Assembly (NCBI GenBank): GCA_910587715.1
Contig: CAJUMV010000008.1
Span: forward strand, 1 to 64,000
Length of the DNA stretch: 64,000 nt
DNA from: an uncultured Lachnospiraceae bacterium
GTDB lineage: Bacteria; Bacillota; Clostridia; Lachnospirales; Lachnospiraceae
Direction: 5' to 3'
A program made the position numbers and the translations under genes. Position 1 is the first letter of the stretch; each line of letters opens with the position of its first letter. Below the pieces are notes generated by a model that was not told where the DNA came from, searched no databases, and saw only the letters and a program-made list of their open reading frames with translations. Of this stretch, positions 7,468 to 16,523 are shown one piece after another.

Positions 7468-9483
7468 CTACCGCTTCCTAATCACTTCATTCCAGCTAGA
7501 AATGCCAATCACCCGCAGGGCAAAGTCCGTATACTTTGCCGACTCTGCGGTATCCACATACTTATATGCCTCATAGATGGATTTCCTGCCGCCGCCCAGC
7601 GTACAGATGCCAAGGTCCAGCCCCTGCGCCACCTCCGATGCCGCGTCCGTCTCTCGCGAAAAGAGCATACTGTCCACATACTGATTCGCTTCAATCATCT
7701 TGTAGGCATAGACAAAGGACGCCGCCTGCAGCTCCTGCCCCTTCGATGAGGTGTACCCCATCTCGCTCAAAATCAGATGCCTCACCTCTCCGTCGTCCGT
7801 CAGCATCTCTGGCTTTTGCAGGTAGTCTGTCAGCACATGCAGATTTTTGATCGTGATAACCGGTGTATTCTCATTTTCCTGTACATAAGTGCCATTGCTC
7901 TGCCACGCTTTCGCGCTAGTCAGCGGGTAATTATAAGGATGCTGCGCCAGCCCCCAGTCGATATTTCCTTCCGCCTTCAGATTTCTGTTAAACTCATCGA
8001 GAATCTCCTTGGAGCCGTAGCCGTTCTTGGAGTAAAGGCTCTTCCCCCACTGCTGATCTAAAGATATGTATACACGGGCATTGCCGTTAATGCTTAATAG
8101 CGCATTGTAGAAAATGCGGAAAGCCCTCGCATACTCGTCCACATAGTCCGGCGTGCTCATATGCTCGATATGGTTCCACTCGCTTCTGGCGTTGATCTCG
8201 TTGCCAATCACCCAGTTCATCACCCTGCCATGTCCGGTACCGGAATAGCGGCTCGCCAAAAAGGACGCAATGGCAGCAATCGTCTCCGTTCCGCTCTCAT
8301 CCGCGGCATTGAACGCATAATAAGGCGCATGTCCGCCGGAGCGCGCCTTCGGATGAATCAGCTCCGGATGCGAGGAAATATCGTTTAAGACAATCGCCGT
8401 CGTGGTGATGCCCCTGTTGGTAAGATTGGTGAAAATATAGTCATACTCCGCAATAATCTGCCCGTTAAAAGCATAGCTCTTTCCATTATAAGTATAGTAG
8501 ACCGTCGGATAATAGTCATTGCTTGTCTGCCCGAGAATACGGCTTAGAGGAATGTTGTAGGCGGCGTGCCTTACCCCCAAATCGTCAAGCTCTGCGCTCT
8601 GCAGCTTCTCCGGGTCCACTAACAGCCCCTTCTTGGACGACGTGGCGACAAAAGAGGGATTATATTGGGCTATCGCTTCCGGATTGGTGATGTAACGGGG
8701 TTTCGTGATTGCAAGAAAGCTCCCGTTCTTTTTCACCGCCACCACAAATTTGGAGAAGAGTCTGGAGCTTGCGGTATTATAGTTTAAGTTGACCGAAAAA
8801 GTCAAATTAACGTCTTTCTGATCTTCAATCAGGTACTCCGTACCCTGTAACGCTGACTGGTAAGCCTTTTCCTCGAAAAGATAATAATACCCGTCGTCGC
8901 TGATCGCTAAGTCCTTCGCCTTCATGGTGATATCAATCTTTCCGGTCTCCGTGTTGATCAGACAGCTTTCAATGTCAGCAAAGTCAGCCGCATTCTCTGC
9001 GTTAACCTCCACTTCTCTCGGACGGTTTTTAATTCCCTCTATCATATAACGGGCGGCATCCACCAGCGCGCGCGTGGTATCTTTGCCGGCATTCTGTCTC
9101 ACACTGTCCTTTCTGTGCTGGGTCTTGCTGTACTCGGCTAACTTCATAGCCTCCATATGTACCATAGCTTCTACCGCCGCACTTTCGGCAGCAAGCATAT
9201 CCATATGCTGCTGCATGAAAAAACCGCTGAACCCGCCGCCGACAGCAAGCACGACAACAAAGGCAGCCGCCATGAGCCACCGTTTTTTTCTGTTTCCGGT
9301 GCCTTTCCCCTGTGCCCGCTCCGCTTTCTGTCTTGCTTTCTTTTCCTTTATTTTCCGCTTATTTTCCGCTACCTTCGCTTTATCGATGGTGCGCTTTCTT
9401 TTCTTTTTCCCGCTTTTTTCAGGTTCTTTTGCCAAATCCTTTGCGGGATTCTTCTCTTCGTCCGCTCTGTCGGTCGTCTCCAT
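7468..9483 (-). CDS. membrane-anchored DUF5722 glycoside-hydrolase-like protein
   Basis: A 671-aa protein. A very basic Lys/Arg-rich cytoplasmic tail (1-68), one transmembrane segment (about 69-90) and a large external part match DUF5722. WVIGNEINARSEWN (Glu about 429) resembles the acid/base Asn-Glu pair of clan GH-A glycosidases. ILSEMGYTSSKG (Glu about 574) sits where the nucleophile would follow. Together they suggest an active TIM-barrel glycosidase at the cell surface with unknown substrate. AAGGGA precedes the ATG. It lies next to a polysaccharide deacetylase, consistent with envelope or glycan work. Assignment of the catalytic residues is inference. Confidence 0.78.
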   Translation of the reverse strand: METTDRADEEKNPAKDLAKEPEKSGKKKRKRTIDKAKVAENKRKIKEKKARQKAERAQGKGTGNRKKRWLMAAAFVVVLAVGGGFSGFFMQQHMDMLAAESAAVEAMVHMEAMKLAEYSKTQHRKDSVRQNAGKDTTRALVDAARYMIEGIKNRPREVEVNAENAADFADIESCLINTETGKIDITMKAKDLAISDDGYYYLFEEKAYQSALQGTEYLIEDQKDVNLTFSVNLNYNTASSRLFSKFVVAVKKNGSFLAITKPRYITNPEAIAQYNPSFVATSSKKGLLVDPEKLQSAELDDLGVRHAAYNIPLSRILGQTSNDYYPTVYYTYNGKSYAFNGQIIAEYDYIFTNLTNRGITTTAIVLNDISSHPELIHPKARSGGHAPYYAFNAADESGTETIAAIASFLASRYSGTGHGRVMNWVIGNEINARSEWNHIEHMSTPDYVDEYARAFRIFYNALLSINGNARVYISLDQQWGKSLYSKNGYGSKEILDEFNRNLKAEGNIDWGLAQHPYNYPLTSAKAWQSNGTYVQENENTPVITIKNLHVLTDYLQKPEMLTDDGEVRHLILSEMGYTSSKGQELQAASFVYAYKMIEANQYVDSMLFSRETDAASEVAQGLDLGICTLGGGRKSIYEAYKYVDTAESAKYTDFALRVIGISSWNEVIRKR

Positions 9484-9649
9484 GGATTCCCTTTTTCCCT
9501 TTTTGTTCTAACGCGTCTGTATCGTCACTCTTCTTTCTCTGCGTCGCTGCCCGGCAGCCTAAATTCCGTGCCAAAGCATGACCTCATTGTTCTATACTAC
9601 ACGATTATGCAAAAAAAGTCCAATACCTTTCCTTGCGGACGCCTGCTTT

Positions 9650-10354
9650 TCAGTCAAACAAAATCTCATCCACCGTCACAAACTCATACCCCTGTTTTTG
9701 CAGAATGTCCACAATTTCAAGGGCTGCCGTCACGCTGGACTTATATTCGTCATGCATTAAAATGACAGCATTTTCCTCCGCTTTTTGCGTAACTTTTTTG
9801 ACGATTCCGTTCACGTCGCTGCTGCACCAGTCCATCGGGTCAATCGTCCAGAGCACCGGAATCATGGTAAGCTCCGTCTCAAAACTTTTGTCCCAGCTCC
9901 CGTAAGGCGGACGCACATACTGCGGTTCTTCCCCCGTAATGCCCGAAAGCAGCTCGTTCGTCTGAACCAGCTCCGCCTTAAAAGTCTCCCTGTTATTTTT
10001 GGAAAGCTGTATATGGCTGTAGGTGTGGTTGCCGACCAGATGCCCCTCCTCATGCATCCGTAAAACCAGCTCGGGATAAGCCTCCGCCTGCTTTCCCATC
10101 ACGAAAAAACTCGCTTTGGCTCCCCGCTCCTTCAATCCATCCAAAAGCTGCTCGGTATAATACGGATGCGGTCCGTCATCAAACGTAATCGCTATCTTTG
10201 GCGTGTCCAAATCCTCCTTTTCATTTATAACACCCGTTACACATGTAATCGCGTCCACCGGTTCGATACCTCCTGCCGCCATACCCAGACTGCCTGCAAT
10301 CACGAGAAACGAAATTACAATAACAGCCGCAATCTTTTTACTTACCCTTATCAA
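9650..10354 (-). CDS. polysaccharide deacetylase (NodB domain)
   Basis: A 234-aa carbohydrate esterase family 4 protein, probably removing N-acetyl groups from peptidoglycan or another surface glycan. An N-terminal hydrophobic segment (about 7-28) acts as signal or anchor. NodB motifs follow in order: TFDDGPHP (Asp pair at 59-60), GNHTYSH (metal-binding His about 110 and 114), RPPYGSWD and LMHD. The metal triad Asp-His-His is complete. It lies downstream of the RR-HK pair on the same strand with a 71-bp gap. Confidence 0.92.
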   Translation of the reverse strand: MIRVSKKIAAVIVISFLVIAGSLGMAAGGIEPVDAITCVTGVINEKEDLDTPKIAITFDDGPHPYYTEQLLDGLKERGAKASFFVMGKQAEAYPELVLRMHEEGHLVGNHTYSHIQLSKNNRETFKAELVQTNELLSGITGEEPQYVRPPYGSWDKSFETELTMIPVLWTIDPMDWCSSDVNGIVKKVTQKAEENAVILMHDEYKSSVTAALEIVDILQKQGYEFVTVDEILFD

Positions 10355-10425
10355 GAGACAACACCCGCAAACCTCTTTTCTCTAAACATATATATGCCGG
10401 ATGCTTTCCCCGCATTCAATTTCCG

Positions 10426-11577
10426 TCATTGCAAAGAATACCCTGCAAACCTGATTTGAAAAGCTTTCGTATACCCCTCCCCGAAGCTCTGGTTCAGGAG
10501 CAGCTCCCCGCCGTGCATCTCCACGATTTTTTTCGCAATGCCAAGCCCCAGACCACTGCCGCCTTTTGAAGAACGCGCCTTGTCGCCCCTTGCAAACGGC
10601 TCGAAAATATACGCCGCGAAATCCGGCTCCACAGGCTCCCCCTCGTCCGCCACCGTCAATTCATACGCCTGCAGGCGCACAAGAACCCTGCCGCCATCTT
10701 TTCCGTAGCGCAGCGCATTGGTGAGCAGGTTGCTAACCGCCCGCCCGAGCTGCAGCCTGTCCATCTCAAAAGGCACGCTTTCCTCCGGCAGCTCCAGCAC
10801 AAGCTCCATTCCTCTGTCCTCAAAATCTGCGTAAAGAAGCGCTGTCATCTCCCTTATAAGCTCCGCCAGATCCCCCGGCTCCTTACGCATCGCAAAGCCC
10901 TCGCTCCCCAGCTTTACATATTCGAAGAGAAGGGTGACCAGCTCGTCCATGCGCATAGCCTTCGCATAAATCGCATCCAGATAAGACTGCCTGTCCTTCT
11001 CTTCCACAACGCCCTCGGAGAGCGCCTTACTGTAGCCGCAGATTGTGGTAATCGGCGTTTTGATATCGTGGGCGATATCCGAAAGCATTAGATTCCGCCT
11101 TTCGTCTCTGGCAAGCTTCTGCGCCTTCTCCTGCGCCAGCAGCTCGTTAAACTGCTTTGTCACAATACGGGAATAGCAGAATGCGCCCACCAGATAAGGC
11201 AGTATTCTGATGAACAACAGTCCCATAATACCGCCAATCATCATAATGCGCAGCATCACACCCCATGCCCCGCCATAAAGCGGCGAAGTGACCTGAATGT
11301 TCATACTGGCGCCCATTGCCTGCTCAATCTCCCCCTGCGCCCACTCCCTGACACCCGAGGGCAAAAACCCGGCGAGAAAATAAAATAACATCTGTAATAG
11401 CCATGTCAATGCATTACTGCTGCCCGTAATTTGAATCTGCTGGCTTTCCAGAAACGTAAGCACTACCGGCGTGATAATCACCCTGTAGAGCAAATTAATC
11501 GCCTCCACGCCCCAGTAGATACAGAATAAAAGGATCAGGAACCGCTGTACCAGAAACCATTTTACGCTCTTTTTCAT
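10426..11577 (-). CDS. sensor histidine kinase, VanS/PhoR-like
   Basis: A 383-aa membrane histidine kinase. Hydrophobic segments lie at about 10-40, 57-74 and 103-132, with a short external loop of about 30 residues between the last two. The phosphoacceptor box is SDIAHDIKTPITT (His about 170). The ATPase domain carries the N box NLLTNALRYG, the G1 box VADEGEPVEP and the G2 box SGLGLGIAKKIVEMHGG. It lies 12 bp downstream of its response regulator. The signal is unknown. The neighbouring deacetylase and DUF5722 genes hint at envelope stress, as an inference. Confidence 0.93.
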   Translation of the reverse strand: MKKSVKWFLVQRFLILLFCIYWGVEAINLLYRVIITPVVLTFLESQQIQITGSSNALTWLLQMLFYFLAGFLPSGVREWAQGEIEQAMGASMNIQVTSPLYGGAWGVMLRIMMIGGIMGLLFIRILPYLVGAFCYSRIVTKQFNELLAQEKAQKLARDERRNLMLSDIAHDIKTPITTICGYSKALSEGVVEEKDRQSYLDAIYAKAMRMDELVTLLFEYVKLGSEGFAMRKEPGDLAELIREMTALLYADFEDRGMELVLELPEESVPFEMDRLQLGRAVSNLLTNALRYGKDGGRVLVRLQAYELTVADEGEPVEPDFAAYIFEPFARGDKARSSKGGSGLGLGIAKKIVEMHGGELLLNQSFGEGYTKAFQIRFAGYSLQ

Positions 11578-11589
11578 CTCCGGCCGTCC

Positions 11590-12306
11590 TCACTCCTTTT
11601 CCATGCGGTATCCCAGCCCCCTGATTGTCCGGATATACTCCCTGCCGTCCTTCTCCAGTTTGGCGCGCAGCTTGGAAATGCACACCATCACATTGTTGTC
11701 GGAAACCATGTACGTCTCTTCCCAGCCCGCCTCGAAAATCTGCTGTTTGGTAAACACCCTGCCCGGATTCTCCATAAACAGCTTCATAATGCGAAATTCC
11801 ACCGAAGTCAGCTCAATCCGCTCTTCATTCCGGTACAAAAGACAGGAATCCGGCTCCAGCCGCAGATTTCCCACCTGAAGAGCCACGCCCTGTCCGCCCC
11901 GGCTCTCCCCGGCGCCCAGCGCGTAAAACCGTCTCAGATTGGATTTCACCCGCGCCACCGCTTCCAGCGGCACAAAAGGCTTCGTGATATAATCGTCCGC
12001 ACCCAAATCGAGCCCCAGAATTTTGTCGGAGTCGCTGCCTTTCGCCGAAAGCATGATCACCGGCAGATTGTTTTCCTCACGCACATTTCGTAACACCCGA
12101 TATCCATCCAGACCCGGCATCATGATATCCAGAATCGCCAAATCAATCGTTTCTTCCTTGAGCAGCCTGAGCGCTTCCGTGCCGTCCGCCGCTTCCACAA
12201 TCTCATATCCTTCTTTTTCCAGATACAGGCGCAGTACCTCCCGTATCTCCGCCTCGTCATCTGCCACTAAAATTCTGTATGCCATTTTCTTCTCACTCCG
12301 GAGCAT
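11590..12306 (-). CDS. OmpR-family response regulator
   Basis: A 238-aa two-domain regulator. The receiver domain has the acidic pair VADDE, phospho-acceptor LAILDIMMPG (Asp about 60) and conserved Lys in YITKPF. The winged-helix Trans_reg_C domain (about 135-236) ends in KDGREYIRTIRGLGYRME. Two starts are possible: the ATG at 12306 (AGAGGG upstream) and the ATG at 12285 (MAYRILVADDE, the more usual family start, with GGAG 10 nt upstream). It is co-transcribed with the kinase downstream. Confidence 0.94.
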   Translation of the reverse strand: MLRSEKKMAYRILVADDEAEIREVLRLYLEKEGYEIVEAADGTEALRLLKEETIDLAILDIMMPGLDGYRVLRNVREENNLPVIMLSAKGSDSDKILGLDLGADDYITKPFVPLEAVARVKSNLRRFYALGAGESRGGQGVALQVGNLRLEPDSCLLYRNEERIELTSVEFRIMKLFMENPGRVFTKQQIFEAGWEETYMVSDNNVMVCISKLRAKLEKDGREYIRTIRGLGYRMEKE

Positions 12307-12330
12307 TCATGCCCTCTGCCATTTCGAAAT

Positions 12331-13395
12331 TTACCACTGCTGTCCGTTATCACTTTCACTTGTGCCATACTGTCCGTTTCCGCCATACTGCCCGTTCCCA
12401 TTTTCATACCCGCCTGCGCCGTACTGCCCATTCATATTTCCATATCCGCCTGCGCCGTACTGCCCGTTCATATTTCCATATCCGCCTGCACCGTTCTGCC
12501 CGTTTGCATTGTACTGACCGTTCACACCATTCTGCCCGTATACAGGGATTCCCACATGATTCATAACACGCGTATTTCTAAGCTGGCAGTACAGCGCAGC
12601 ATAAGTCAGACTCCGGTAAGGCTGCACATAAAAAACTTCTGCAATCCCTAAAGTAAGCGCCCCCAGAATATCCCACAAAATAAATGACAGTCCCAAAACA
12701 AAAGTCTTCCACTTATTGCCGTCCATCATATCACGGCTCAGCTGCAGCGCTGCCTTGTACTCTATGTCCGGATTTTCCGTCAGAATGTAAGGCACCATAT
12801 AATACTCATACATCTTAATAATGCCCGGCACGATAAGCAGCAGCGACCACAAAAAGACACGCAGCTCCCTGTGAAACATCACCTTGACAACATTTTTGTA
12901 GGAGTGGTCAAAACCATAGGCGATTTCCCGCACCTGCGCCACATCTTCCACGCTCTTTACCATAAACCGTTTACCGCCCACGCTGAACGGATTAATGAGA
13001 AAGATGTCAATGACCAGAATCACCGCGAGTACCACTGAGAAAATCACAAGGAAAATGGTAACCGCCACGAAACCGATAAACATCCCTTCAAAAAAGCTGA
13101 CCTCTACATCTTCCGACTGAAGCGCCCCGTCTTCCTTCCGCTCTACCGTCACTTTATCCGAATCGGCACGTTTCCTCACTGTAACAACGCTCCTCTTTCC
13201 GCTCGGCAAAGAGCCGCTTCTCATCTCTCGTCCACTATCATTCTCATTGTACTGATACGTGGTTTTGTTAAAACTGAATCCGCCCGTCTCGCAGCCAAGC
13301 AGCACAAGAATCACAGACACCAGCACAATCTTCCAATAATTTCTGTGCAGGGCGGTTTTTGCCACTTCCTTTAACCTACTTCTCGTCCACATCAT
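12331..13395 (-). CDS. DUF975 family membrane protein with repetitive tail
   Basis: A 354-aa protein of the DUF975 type with several transmembrane segments (about 14-30, 118-145, 195-215, 240-280) and the family-typical VKVMFHRELRVFLWSLLL and GNKWKTFVLGLSFILWDILG regions. The last 70 or so residues are almost only Gly, Asn, Tyr and Gln, built from the 12-residue unit GAGGYGNMNGQY. I start at the ATG at 13395 (MMWTRSRLKEVAK) because AAGGAGG lies 6 nt upstream. A longer frame starting at 13437 has no such site. It precedes the response regulator on the same strand. Function is unknown, and the low-complexity tail is unusual for the family. Confidence 0.78.
   Translation of the reverse strand: MMWTRSRLKEVAKTALHRNYWKIVLVSVILVLLGCETGGFSFNKTTYQYNENDSGREMRSGSLPSGKRSVVTVRKRADSDKVTVERKEDGALQSEDVEVSFFEGMFIGFVAVTIFLVIFSVVLAVILVIDIFLINPFSVGGKRFMVKSVEDVAQVREIAYGFDHSYKNVVKVMFHRELRVFLWSLLLIVPGIIKMYEYYMVPYILTENPDIEYKAALQLSRDMMDGNKWKTFVLGLSFILWDILGALTLGIAEVFYVQPYRSLTYAALYCQLRNTRVMNHVGIPVYGQNGVNGQYNANGQNGAGGYGNMNGQYGAGGYGNMNGQYGAGGYENGNGQYGGNGQYGTSESDNGQQW
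12385..12528. repeat. four 36-bp tandem repeats inside the DUF975 gene
   Basis: Units at 12385-12420, 12421-12456, 12457-12492 and a diverged fourth at 12493-12528 encode GAGGYGNMNGQY-type units. Copies two and three are nearly identical. The unit length is a multiple of three, so copy-number change would lengthen or shorten the tail without a frameshift. Confidence 0.85.
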
Positions 13396-13502
13396 CTGTT
13401 TCCTCCTTCTATCGGCATCCCCTGTCCGGAGTGTCATCCTGTTTACGCTATCAGAATACCATGTGTTTCTTAATGCAAAAGAGGGAATACCTTAACCGAA
13501 CC

Positions 13503-15167
13503 TTAAACCCTTCCCGTCTCATTCTCCCCCAGCCCCATATATTTCAGATAAAATTCCTCAAACCGCTCCGTTTTCGCCAAATTGATGCTTTCCGCCTGAC
13601 CGCTCCACTTTTCCAATAAGGCAGCGTCCAGCCGCTTCCCGCACAAATCCCGCCCCAATTCATACGCCCCGGCAAGCGCCGTATTCCCCACGGCACGCAC
13701 CCTGCCACGCATACCAGCAGGCAAAAGACCGATTTCCACTGCCGCTTCCACGTCCAGATAATATCCGAAACCGCCGGCAAGAAAGACTTCTTCAATTTCA
13801 GGACATCCCATCTCCTCCCACAGAATCTCCACGCCCGCGCGGACGGCAGCTTTTGCCATCTGTAACGCACGGATGTCCTGCTGTATAAAATAACATCCGT
13901 TCTTCTCATATCTGCCCGCCGCGGCAGTGCCCTTTGCGCTTTCCATTTTTACGCCCTCCGTAAAATACGGTTCCGCTAATAGCCCCGACTCGTCCAATAT
14001 GCCCCTTTTCAAAAGCTGCGCGCTAAGAGCAATCCTGTCCGTGCCGACCATCGTGCCGTCTCCCTCAAAGGCAGGTCCCGCCGCCGTAGCCGTCACAAGC
14101 ATCCGCCGCCCGTCGGTAATCGCCATCTCTCCGTTTGTGCCCAAATCAATCATCAATACAACGCGTCGTTTCCCCGCCCTTTCTCTGTCTCCCAACGCTT
14201 CCGCGGCAAGCAATCCCAGCGCATAAAGCCCCGCCACAATATCTCCACCCACGAAGGCGCTGATGCACGGCGCAATATAAATAGGAAAATCAAGAGATAT
14301 CCCTTCGTCTGTAATCCGCAAGTTTTCCGGCAGATTGTCCAATCCCTCAAAAAGACGGGCAAACGTTACCTTTTGTAAGCCCTTCTCCACCGGAACAAAG
14401 GGCGCTTTTCCAAGAGACGATACGTCCATGCCGAGCAGCAGATGCTCCATGGCGGTGTTACCGGCGATGCACATGCAGAGAAGATTCTGTAAATTCTCCG
14501 CGAACTGCGAGAGCCCCCGCAAAATCGCCTCACAGACAAGTCCTCGCAGCTCCTCCCCGTGTCCTTCGACAGACGCCTGTATGCGCGTCAAAACATCCGT
14601 GCCATATCTGCGCTGGGGATTCCTTTCACAATAAGTATCAGCCACAGCCCCCGTCACCGCATCCCGCAGCTGCATGGCGATGGTGGTGGTGCCCAAATCA
14701 ACCGCGATGATATAACAACTTCCATCAGATTTCATAGCAAATGCTTTGTGATTTTCAGATAAGTTATTTTCTTGACCAATTAAGTCAATATTTTCTGACG
14801 GGAGATTCATTTCCGTGACAATGGGTATCTCTGCTTCCTCCGCGCCGACGATTTTAACTACGCAGTCCGCCTTCGGTCTGGTCACACACGCCAACCGATA
14901 ACCCTGCCGCAGCTCCTCCGGCTCTAAGCGGCTTCTCTCCAGTCCTGTGGGCAGCGGCGCACCCTTTAAAAATTGAACAATGCACCGTCCGCAGTCCCCT
15001 CTCCCGCCGCAAAAACTGCCGTCCATCAACCCGTTTTTTAGCAAAACCGGCATCAGTGTCAGCGCTGACTCCTGTGTCAGTGTCATTTCACGAACAAATT
15101 TTCCGGCATTTTGCGCATTCGGTTTTTCGTCATGCATAACAATTGTAATTTTTATTTGCTCAGACAA
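13503..15167 (-). CDS. ASKHA-domain [2Fe-2S] protein, corrinoid-activation type
   Basis: A 554-aa protein with an N-terminal ferredoxin-like domain whose cysteines form Cx5CxxC (in CGGRGDCGRC) plus a distant Cys in LACVTRP. A large ASKHA ATPase-like domain follows (DLGTTTIAMQL, MIDLGTNGEMAI, FLAGGFGYYLD). This is the DUF4445/RACo/RamA design, which reductively reactivates Co(II) corrinoid proteins with ATP. I favour the TTG at 15167, which has GAGGAG 9 nt upstream and overlaps the DUF4250 stop. An ATG at 15200 lies inside that gene. No corrinoid protein or methyltransferase is in the window, so the partner is elsewhere. Confidence 0.82.
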   Translation of the reverse strand: MSEQIKITIVMHDEKPNAQNAGKFVREMTLTQESALTLMPVLLKNGLMDGSFCGGRGDCGRCIVQFLKGAPLPTGLERSRLEPEELRQGYRLACVTRPKADCVVKIVGAEEAEIPIVTEMNLPSENIDLIGQENNLSENHKAFAMKSDGSCYIIAVDLGTTTIAMQLRDAVTGAVADTYCERNPQRRYGTDVLTRIQASVEGHGEELRGLVCEAILRGLSQFAENLQNLLCMCIAGNTAMEHLLLGMDVSSLGKAPFVPVEKGLQKVTFARLFEGLDNLPENLRITDEGISLDFPIYIAPCISAFVGGDIVAGLYALGLLAAEALGDRERAGKRRVVLMIDLGTNGEMAITDGRRMLVTATAAGPAFEGDGTMVGTDRIALSAQLLKRGILDESGLLAEPYFTEGVKMESAKGTAAAGRYEKNGCYFIQQDIRALQMAKAAVRAGVEILWEEMGCPEIEEVFLAGGFGYYLDVEAAVEIGLLPAGMRGRVRAVGNTALAGAYELGRDLCGKRLDAALLEKWSGQAESINLAKTERFEEFYLKYMGLGENETGRV

Positions 15168-15333
15168 ATTGATTTTTCTCCTCGTTGTAATGATAATCAA
15201 TTCCTGCCAATTTTTCGACTATCTCATTACGGTCTGCATCCATATCCTCGCAGAGCGCATCCAAATCAGAATAAAAATCCCGAAGTTTTAAGTTTACATA
15301 ACTCAACAACATCACTGGGTCTTTCGGTAACAT
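15160..15333 (-). CDS. DUF4250 small protein
   Basis: A 57-aa protein starting MLPKDPVMLLSYVNLKLRD and ending YNEEKNQFV, matching the DUF4250 family of Clostridia (canonical start MLPKDP...LLS.VN.KLRD). The ATG at 15333 has AAAGGA 9 nt upstream. An ATG two codons earlier is too close to that site. Its stop overlaps the likely TTG start of the ASKHA protein by 8 nt, so the two are translationally coupled. The function of the family is unknown. Confidence 0.85.
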   Translation of the reverse strand: MLPKDPVMLLSYVNLKLRDFYSDLDALCEDMDADRNEIVEKLAGIDYHYNEEKNQFV

Positions 15334-15389
15334 ATTCATCCGTCCTTTCCAGAACTTTCACTTCTTCGTTTCTTGCTTATATCGTTCTG

Positions 15390-16523
15390 TCACTTCAGCT
15401 CCATCTCCACACGATACGTCTTCCCGTCGCTGACCACATTTGCCATACTGCCGCAGATTAACGGCATGGACGGCGGCATGTGCCCGATATCCAGATCCAT
15501 AAGCACCGGCACATGATGGGGATAGAGCATCTCGCAGACCGCCTGATAACTGTCAATGCCAAACTCCTCCACACCCATGCCAAGCCTCGGCCTGCCGATC
15601 AGAAACCCTTTGCAGTATTTAAACCACCCCGCATGTTCCATCTGCCACATGGCGCGGCGTATGCCCATCAGGTTCAAGTCGCACGCCTCCAGAAACCAAA
15701 TAATGCCATCTTCCCGATATTTTTCTGTAAATTCTATCACCTTATCATATTTCGTTCCGAGGAAATTAACCAAGCAATCCATGCAGCCGCCCAGAAGACG
15801 CCCCGAGAAACTGAACTCCGCATCTCCATCTGACAGAAATTCCGCGCGCGTTGATGACTGCCCCGCCTCATCCTGTCCGGCATACTTCGCCGCCATTCCA
15901 CACATACTCTCCACGTTCGTCCTGCCATCCGGCAGATAATATTTAATAACAGACGTTTCTGTCAAATTGTACGGCTCATAAGGATGCTCCTCGTCTTTCA
16001 GTGATTCACGCTCCCATTTATCATACCCCTGCATGGTCAGTTTCTTTCCCTGAAGAAGCAGCATCGCATCATTTAATGACGGGTGTAATGGTTCCATCCC
16101 GAAAGCCGCCGCACACGGTCCGTACACAGACGCTGCATCACACAGAGTCGCCAGCAGGAATGTAAAGTTCGTGTTGTCCGAATATCCCAGATACCATTTA
16201 GGCGCCGCCTGTCTGATCTGTTCAAAATCCACATAATCCAGAATCTCACACATCAGTTCACCGCCCCCGCAGGAAATAAGACAGTCGTTATTTTTATCGC
16301 AGTAATATGCTGTCAGTTCTTCCCCGCACTTCTTCGGCGTATTGCTGATCCCCACGCCCTCCTCCACGTAACAGTTCGGCCCGGGCTGTAATTGAAATCC
16401 CTGCTCCTTCCATCTCTTCTGCGCGTTCAGAAATCCGCTTTTGTAAGGCTCTGTGGCGCAGCCAAAAGATGGCGCCACAAACCCGATTGTCCCCTTTTCC
16501 TGTAAAAATGCCGGATATCTCAT
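15390..16523 (-). CDS. LD-carboxypeptidase / MccF-like S66 peptidase
   Basis: A 377-aa serine peptidase of family S66, which trims L,D-bonds in muropeptides or inactivates microcin C-like compounds. The nucleophile elbow is GYSDNTNF (Ser about 115). The probable Glu and His of the triad are in WFLEACDLNL (Glu about 279) and DLDIGHMPPSMP (His about 348). It has no signal peptide, so it is cytoplasmic. GGGAGG lies before the ATG. It is preceded by 458 bp of non-coding, hairpin-rich sequence. Cell-wall recycling is the likelier role. Microcin immunity cannot be excluded from sequence. Confidence 0.9.
   Translation of the reverse strand: MRYPAFLQEKGTIGFVAPSFGCATEPYKSGFLNAQKRWKEQGFQLQPGPNCYVEEGVGISNTPKKCGEELTAYYCDKNNDCLISCGGGELMCEILDYVDFEQIRQAAPKWYLGYSDNTNFTFLLATLCDAASVYGPCAAAFGMEPLHPSLNDAMLLLQGKKLTMQGYDKWERESLKDEEHPYEPYNLTETSVIKYYLPDGRTNVESMCGMAAKYAGQDEAGQSSTRAEFLSDGDAEFSFSGRLLGGCMDCLVNFLGTKYDKVIEFTEKYREDGIIWFLEACDLNLMGIRRAMWQMEHAGWFKYCKGFLIGRPRLGMGVEEFGIDSYQAVCEMLYPHHVPVLMDLDIGHMPPSMPLICGSMANVVSDGKTYRVEMELK

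Noticed and set aside
12385..12528. Regular short repeats resembling a CRISPR array
   Set aside because: Units are directly adjacent without spacers, in frame inside a gene, and no cas genes are present.
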